DNA from: Novosphingobium piscinae
GTDB taxonomy: Bacteria > Pseudomonadota > Alphaproteobacteria > Sphingomonadales > Sphingomonadaceae
Reading direction: 5' to 3'
Assembly (NCBI RefSeq): GCF_014230355.1
Contig: NZ_JACLAX010000001.1
Span: forward strand, 186,001 to 250,000
DNA length: 64,000 bases
Below the pieces are notes generated by a model. The model ran no database searches and had not been told where the DNA came from. It saw only the letters and a program-made list of their open reading frames with translations. Below are positions 59,079 to 64,000 of this stretch, in pieces; position 1 is the stretch's first letter; the number at the start of each line of letters is the position of its first letter. The position numbers were made by a program, and so were the translations under genes.

Positions 59079-59477
59079 CTATTCGTATCGGGTGAAGCCG
59101 ACATGGGCGATGCGCCAGCCGTCCGGGGTCCGGACGAAGCGGTCGCTGTAGCGCCCCACAACCTGCATCTGCTCGCCATCGCGGCGCTTCGAGTGCACCG
59201 TGATCGTCCAGTCGCCGGTCGCCGTGTCGCCGGCCACCTCGATCCGCGGCGATCCCAGCGCATGGATCATCCATTCCGAGCCGCCGCCGATGGCCGTGGC
59301 CATGAAGCCGGCCAGCTTGTCCGGGCTGTCGAACTGGACGAAGCCATAGTCGGCCGTCGCCTCGGGCACGAAGTAGCCGATCAGCTCGGCCACGGCCCCC
59401 GTAGGGTCGTGCGCCGACCGGTCGCTGGCCGCGCAGTAGCGGGCCTTGAGGTTGGCAATCTCGACGGCGTCGGTCAT
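59079..59477 (-). CDS. SnoaL-like (NTF2-fold) protein
   Basis: A 132-aa SnoaL-4-type protein: N-terminal helix IANLKARYCAASDRS, the Tyr/Asp region FVPEATADYGFVQFDS, and the closing strands VVGRYSDRFVRTPDGWRIAHVGFTR. Enzymatic relatives are small isomerases, dehydratases and ring-hydroxylase beta subunits; this one is alone, so a binding or isomerase role is possible. Its ATG overlaps the ligase stop by 4 bp. Confidence 0.82.
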   Translation of the reverse strand: MTDAVEIANLKARYCAASDRSAHDPTGAVAELIGYFVPEATADYGFVQFDSPDKLAGFMATAIGGGSEWMIHALGSPRIEVAGDTATGDWTITVHSKRRDGEQMQVVGRYSDRFVRTPDGWRIAHVGFTRYE

Positions 59478-61189
59478 GGCGTGCTCTCCCGTTGTTCCTG
59501 TTCGAGCCGCTCGGTCGCCAGCTTGCGCAGGTCGGCGGTCTTGATCTTGGCGCTGCCGGTCAGCGCGATGTCGGCGTCGGAGAAGAACAGCACGCGGCGC
59601 GGCACCTTGAAGCTGGCCAGCGTCTCGCGGGCCGTGCGCTGGATGGTGGCTTCGTCGAGCGTGGCGCCGGCATGGGGCACCACGCAGGCCACGACCAGTT
59701 CGCCCAACGTGTCATGCGGGACGCCGACGGTCTGCACGGCCTTGATCCCGGGGATGGTCTTGAGCACGGCGTCGATCTCGACCGGCGAAACATTGGCGCC
59801 GCCGGTCTTGATGATATCGTTGAGCCGGCCGTGCCAGTAGAGCCGCCCGGTGGCGTCGAGATGCCCCGCATCGCCGGTCCGGAAATAGCCCTCGGCATCG
59901 AGCGTGTCGGCCAGCGGCACGCCGATATAGCCGAGCATCAGCGTGGGGCCTTTGACCGCGATTTCGCCGCGTTCGCCCAGTGGCACCACCACCCCGCTCA
60001 GCGGGTCGACGATCTTGAGGGTGTTGCCGGGACAGGGCAGGCCATGGCTGCCGGCGATGACCTCGTCAGGGGTGTTCGCCGGATAGGCGGTCATCAGTGT
60101 GAAGGTCTCGGTGTTGCCGAAGGCCGCTGAAGGCTCGCGCCAGGTGCTCCGCACCGTCGGGTGCTGCGCGATCGGCGAGCGGCAATCGATGTAGGTCAGC
60201 GAGGACAGGTCGGCCGACGCCCAGTTGGGGGCGGCGACCAGCTGCTGCCATTGGTGCGGCCAGGCCAGGATCATGGTCGCCCGTTCGTGCTCGACCAGGG
60301 CCAGCGCCTCCTCGGCGTTGAAGGTGGACTGCAGCACCAGGCAGCCGCCCGAGGTCAGCCCCCCGCCCAGCGCCATGGCGAAATTGCCCGACCAGAAGAA
60401 GCCGTTGGCCGACCACACCCGCACGTCGCCCGGCCCCGCCTGGTACCAGCGCGCCCAGCGCCAGAGCTGCAACGTCACGCCGCGGTGGGCCGACAGGATG
60501 CCCTTGGGCCGAGCAGTCGTGCCCGAGGAGAAGAACAGCACGCCAGGATCGGCGGGCAGGACCCCGGCGGCGCGGGCCTCGACCCGGGCCGGCGCGATTC
60601 CCTCGCCGCGGGCGAGAAACTGCTCCCAGCCTTCGATCGCACCGTCCGCTTCCGTCGGGCCGACCGCGGCGACATGGGTCAGGAACGGAAACCGGGTGGA
60701 GGCGATTGCCCCCGGCGTGCCGTCGGCCAGGGCCGGGTCCAGCTCGCGCAGGGTCCCGGCGAAGTCGCGCTTGAGGATCCGCGCCTCGACCAGCAGCACC
60801 GAGACCGCCGAGGCCGCGATCAGGTGATCCAGCTCGGTCGGCGTGGAGAAGGTGCTGAAGGTGGTGACCACTCCGCCAGCCAGCGCGATGCCGAAGGCGG
60901 CGGCGAGGAATTCGGGGCGGTTCGTCATCAGGATGCCGACCCGCGTGCCCTTGCCCACCCCGCAGGCGAGCAGCGCGCGGGCCACCCCGTTGGCCTCGGC
61001 CCAGAGCCGGTCATAGCTCCACGCGATGCGCGCGCCGGTGCCTAGTCCGCCCGCGTGGTAGACGAGCGCCTCGGCCGCGCCTCCTGCCGTGCAGACGGAG
61101 CGGAACCAGCCGGTCAGGGTCAGCTCGCCAAGCCCCTCCTCCTGGTCGAGCGGGAGCCCGGAGACGATCGAGAGCGCCTGGTCCGCCAT
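59474..61189 (-). CDS. AMP-dependent acyl-CoA synthetase/ligase
   Basis: A 571-aa ANL ligase. FSSGTTARPKGILSAH (AMP loop), FGNTETFTLM, YFRTGDAGHLD, GGANVSPVEID and a C-terminal LTGSAKIKTADLRK are in order. It is the largest of the four ligases in the window. ATG 61189. Coupled to the SnoaL gene, with ALDH and SDR genes downstream, it completes an alcohol-aldehyde-acid-CoA sequence. Confidence 0.92.
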   Translation of the reverse strand: MADQALSIVSGLPLDQEEGLGELTLTGWFRSVCTAGGAAEALVYHAGGLGTGARIAWSYDRLWAEANGVARALLACGVGKGTRVGILMTNRPEFLAAAFGIALAGGVVTTFSTFSTPTELDHLIAASAVSVLLVEARILKRDFAGTLRELDPALADGTPGAIASTRFPFLTHVAAVGPTEADGAIEGWEQFLARGEGIAPARVEARAAGVLPADPGVLFFSSGTTARPKGILSAHRGVTLQLWRWARWYQAGPGDVRVWSANGFFWSGNFAMALGGGLTSGGCLVLQSTFNAEEALALVEHERATMILAWPHQWQQLVAAPNWASADLSSLTYIDCRSPIAQHPTVRSTWREPSAAFGNTETFTLMTAYPANTPDEVIAGSHGLPCPGNTLKIVDPLSGVVVPLGERGEIAVKGPTLMLGYIGVPLADTLDAEGYFRTGDAGHLDATGRLYWHGRLNDIIKTGGANVSPVEIDAVLKTIPGIKAVQTVGVPHDTLGELVVACVVPHAGATLDEATIQRTARETLASFKVPRRVLFFSDADIALTGSAKIKTADLRKLATERLEQEQRESTP

Positions 61190-61211
61190 GGCAATGCCCG
61201 CCCCCGGAGGA

Positions 61212-62195
61212 TCAGCGGTTGACGTCGACGATGACCCGGCCGCGGACCTTGCCCGCAAGCAGGTCGGCCGCCACTGCCGGAGCCTCGGCCAGCGCGATCT
61301 CCTCGGTAATGACCTCGATCAGCGCGGGGTCGAGATCGCGGGCGAGGCGCTCCCACGCGGCGAGGCGCAGCGGCTTGGGCGCCATCACGCTGTCGACCCC
61401 GAGCAGGCGCACCCCGCGCAGGATGAACGGCATGACCGTGGCGGGGAAATCCGCGCCCTGGGCCAGCCCGCAGGCAGCGACCGCGCCGCCGTAGCGGGTC
61501 TGGGCGCAGGCATTGGCGAGGGTGTGGCTGCCGACCGCGTCGACCACCCCGGCCCAGCGCTCCTTGGCGAGCGGCCGGCCCGGTGCCGACAGCTCGGCGC
61601 GGTCGAGCACCGCATCGGCGCCGAGCCGGGTGAGATAGTCGGCCTCGGCCGCCTTGCCGGTCGAGCCGACCACGGTGAAGCCGGCGGCCTTGAGCAGGGC
61701 CACGGCGACGCTGCCGACCCCGCCGGTCGCACCGGTTACCAGCACTTCGCCCTGGTCGGGGGTGACACCGGCCTTGACCAGCGCATCGACGCAGAGCGCG
61801 GCGGTGTAGCCCGCCGTGCCGATGCCCATCGCCTGACGCTCAGTGAAGGCCGCAGGCAGCGGCACCAGCCAGTCGCCCTTGAGCCGCGCGACCTGGGCCA
61901 GCCCGCCCCAGTGGACCTCGCCCACACCCCAGCCATTGAGCACCACGCGGTCGCCGGCCTTCCAGTCCGGATGCTCCGAGCTGCGCACGGTGCCGGCGAG
62001 GTCGATTCCGGGAACCATCGGGAACTTGCGCACGACCGGCGAGCTGCCGGTGATGGCGAGGCCGTCCTTGAAGTTGAGGGTCGAGAAGGCGACGTCGATC
62101 GTGACATCGCCCTCGGGCAGCTGGTTCTCGTCAACCTCGGTCAGGCCGACGGTCTGGCCGGCGTCGGTCTTGTCGATCAGGATGGCTTTGAACAT
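61212..62195 (-). CDS. acuI: Acryloyl-CoA reductase-like MDR oxidoreductase (AcuI/YhdH type)
   Basis: A 327-aa medium-chain reductase lacking the zinc ligands of alcohol dehydrogenases. [38 protein letters not shown] (NADPH site) and the C-terminal [14 protein letters not shown] are the AcuI/YhdH pattern. AcuI reduces acryloyl-CoA to propionyl-CoA with NADPH; in this cluster it may reduce another short or pathway enoyl-CoA. ATG 62195, just after the TetR gene. Confidence 0.88.
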   Translation of the reverse strand: MFKAILIDKTDAGQTVGLTEVDENQLPEGDVTIDVAFSTLNFKDGLAITGSSPVVRKFPMVPGIDLAGTVRSSEHPDWKAGDRVVLNGWGVGEVHWGGLAQVARLKGDWLVPLPAAFTERQAMGIGTAGYTAALCVDALVKAGVTPDQGEVLVTGATGGVGSVAVALLKAAGFTVVGSTGKAAEADYLTRLGADAVLDRAELSAPGRPLAKERWAGVVDAVGSHTLANACAQTRYGGAVAACGLAQGADFPATVMPFILRGVRLLGVDSVMAPKPLRLAAWERLARDLDPALIEVITEEIALAEAPAVAADLLAGKVRGRVIVDVNR

Positions 62196-62206
62196 GGTCG
62201 AACCTT

Positions 62207-62887
62207 TCAGGCAGTAGGGCGGGAATCCCCGTCGGCGGGGAGTGCGGCGGCGCGCAGCACCGCCGGGGATACCTTGTCGGTGCGGATCGTGCCGCGGAGC
62301 GAGAGCCGCAGCATCTCGCGGGCGAAGCGCTCGGCCTGGGCCTCCTGCTCGGTGCCGCAGTCGGAATGGGCGTGGGCCCAGACCGGCCAGAGGAAATGCG
62401 CCGCCAGTGTGATGATCGAGAAGACCTCGACGTCGATTCCCGGCTCGGCCAGCTCGGTGGCGGCGAAGCGGGCGATCGAGCCGGCATATTCGCGCCAGAA
62501 GATGTCGCTCGAGGGATCGCTCGAGGCGAGGATCTGCAGCAGCCAGACCCGGCAGAGCTCGGGGTTGCGCATCGCGAAGAGCGCGAGGTCGCGGGTCACC
62601 GCGAACATGTCGACCTGCTCGACCACCCGGTCGGTGGCGGCCTCGGGATCGCCCAGCACGGCGCGATAGAGCTTGTCGGAGACGTAGGCCACGGTCTCAT
62701 CGATCAGCCGCTCGCGGGTCTCGAAGTGCTGGTAGGCGGTGCCGCGATTGACCCCGGCCAACAGCGCCACTTCTGACAGGCTGATCCCGTAGGGCCCGTC
62801 CTTGGCGAGCAGCTTGCAGGCCGCCTCGAGGATGACGACGCGCGTCGCCTCGGGATCGCGCGGGCGCCGGGCTCTGGCCTGTTTCAT
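62207..62887 (-). CDS. TetR-family transcriptional regulator
   Basis: A 226-aa TetR protein: basic start [39 protein letters not shown] then [15 protein letters not shown], and a helical effector domain (WRLLQILAS-like, [21 protein letters not shown]). It is the first gene of the nine-gene - cluster and faces the second ALDH. A repressor of its own divergent promoter, which carries up to three operator-like sequences, is the simplest reading. Confidence 0.88.
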   Translation of the reverse strand: MKQARARRPRDPEATRVVILEAACKLLAKDGPYGISLSEVALLAGVNRGTAYQHFETRERLIDETVAYVSDKLYRAVLGDPEAATDRVVEQVDMFAVTRDLALFAMRNPELCRVWLLQILASSDPSSDIFWREYAGSIARFAATELAEPGIDVEVFSIITLAAHFLWPVWAHAHSDCGTEQEAQAERFAREMLRLSLRGTIRTDKVSPAVLRAAALPADGDSRPTA

Positions 62888-62983
62888 CTCACTCCCCCGG
62901 TTCTGCGCACTGCACCTGCGATGAAGGTGATAAGAGGCCCCGCCCCCCCGCTGTCAACGTCGCGGCCGATGCAGGTTGGTTTC

Positions 62984-63118
62984 ATCGCCCACGCGTCATC
63001 CGCGCCGGGCGCGATCATGGCACGGCGCCGGGAGCTGCGCAGAGGCTCCATCGTCGGAGCGAAGACTGGTCGCGCCTCGGACAGGGCCGGCGATAAACAT
63101 GTGCGCCGCCGTCGCGGT
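62984..63118. promoter_or_regulatory. Three degenerate operator candidates in divergent gap
   Basis: ATCGC-CCAC-GCGTC (62984-62997), ACAGG-GCCG-GCGAT (63081-63094) and GCCGC-CGTC-GCGGT (63105-63118), each with N4 spacing and one better half. No exact copy is present. The 281-bp gap between TetR (-) and ALDH (+) holds nothing else I can identify. Confidence 0.4.
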
Positions 63119-63168
63119 TGATCTAGCGAGCGGACACTGCCAGCCAGGAACCAGGAAGGACCCGACCG

Positions 63169-64000
<832 letters not shown>

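Overview
ORGANISM. The window is uniformly GC-rich, with strong G/C preference at third codon positions, tightly packed genes and frequent 1-8 bp stop/start overlaps. Gene content is typical of the catabolic repertoire of sphingomonads (Alphaproteobacteria; Novosphingobium/Sphingobium/Sphingomonas-like): SDRs, Rieske oxygenases, CaiB-type CoA-transferases, many acyl-CoA dehydrogenases (ACADs), and Ltp/DUF35 pairs. The genus is an inference from gene style. I saw no rRNA, tRNA, insertion sequence, integrase, CRISPR array or replication origin, and no gene-free stretch longer than about 300 bp.

LAYOUT. (1) 1-7.4 kb: acyl-CoA ligase (-), two SDRs, a secreted GH3 beta-glucosidase and a secreted ThuA-like protein (+). 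(2) 7.5-13 kb (-): five-gene operon of ACAD, CitE-like lyase, acetyl-CoA hydrolase/transferase-like protein, crotonase and Rieske oxygenase. (3) 13-19 kb: CoA-transferase (+), SnoaL and MaoC-like hydratase (-), then Rieske oxygenase, EthD protein and MFS transporter (+). (4) 19-23.6 kb: two back-to-back large/small ACAD subunit pairs. (5) 23.6-30 kb: TPP-dependent 2-oxoacid dehydrogenase E1 alpha/beta, an orphan 91-aa protein, a 3-ketosteroid-1-dehydrogenase-like flavoprotein, a crotonase, an esterase and a free-standing lipoyl-domain protein. (6) 30-35.7 kb (-): reductase, two SDRs, secreted acid phosphatase, MFS transporter and CMD-like protein. (7) 35.9-38.7 kb: thiolase, MarR regulator, a 28-aa membrane peptide and an SDR. 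(8) 39-47.9 kb: CoA-transferase, small Cys protein, ligase, rearranged CoA-transferase, crotonase (-), ligase, IclR-type regulator and amidohydrolase. (9) 48-54.3 kb: DUF2889, Ltp-like thiolase and DUF35 (-) facing a hydroxysteroid-dehydrogenase-like SDR, a fused double ACAD and a crotonase (+). (10) 54.3-64 kb: a nine-gene (-) cluster (two TetR regulators, ALDH, two SDRs, dimeric-barrel protein, SnoaL, ligase, AcuI-like reductase) and the start of another ALDH (+).

HOW THE GENES FIT. The set suggests uptake (two MFS), hydroxylation (two Rieske proteins), oxidoreduction (eight SDRs, KstD-like flavoprotein), CoA activation (four ligases, three CaiB-type transferases) and beta-oxidation/retro-aldol cleavage of a bulky, probably alicyclic (steroid- or terpenoid-like) carboxylate. 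Subunit-paired and fused ACADs next to Ltp/DUF35 resemble steroid side-chain catabolism. The substrate is not provable from sequence alone.

MOST NOTABLE OBSERVATION. All eleven head-to-head intergenic regions, and three other gene-start gaps, carry a 14-bp palindrome or near-palindrome of the form ATCGC-N4-GCGAT, often with a second degenerate copy 15-64 bp away. Four copies are exact (6068, 35805, 50328, 57452). This looks like the operator of an undescribed regulon that ties the scattered divergent operons together.
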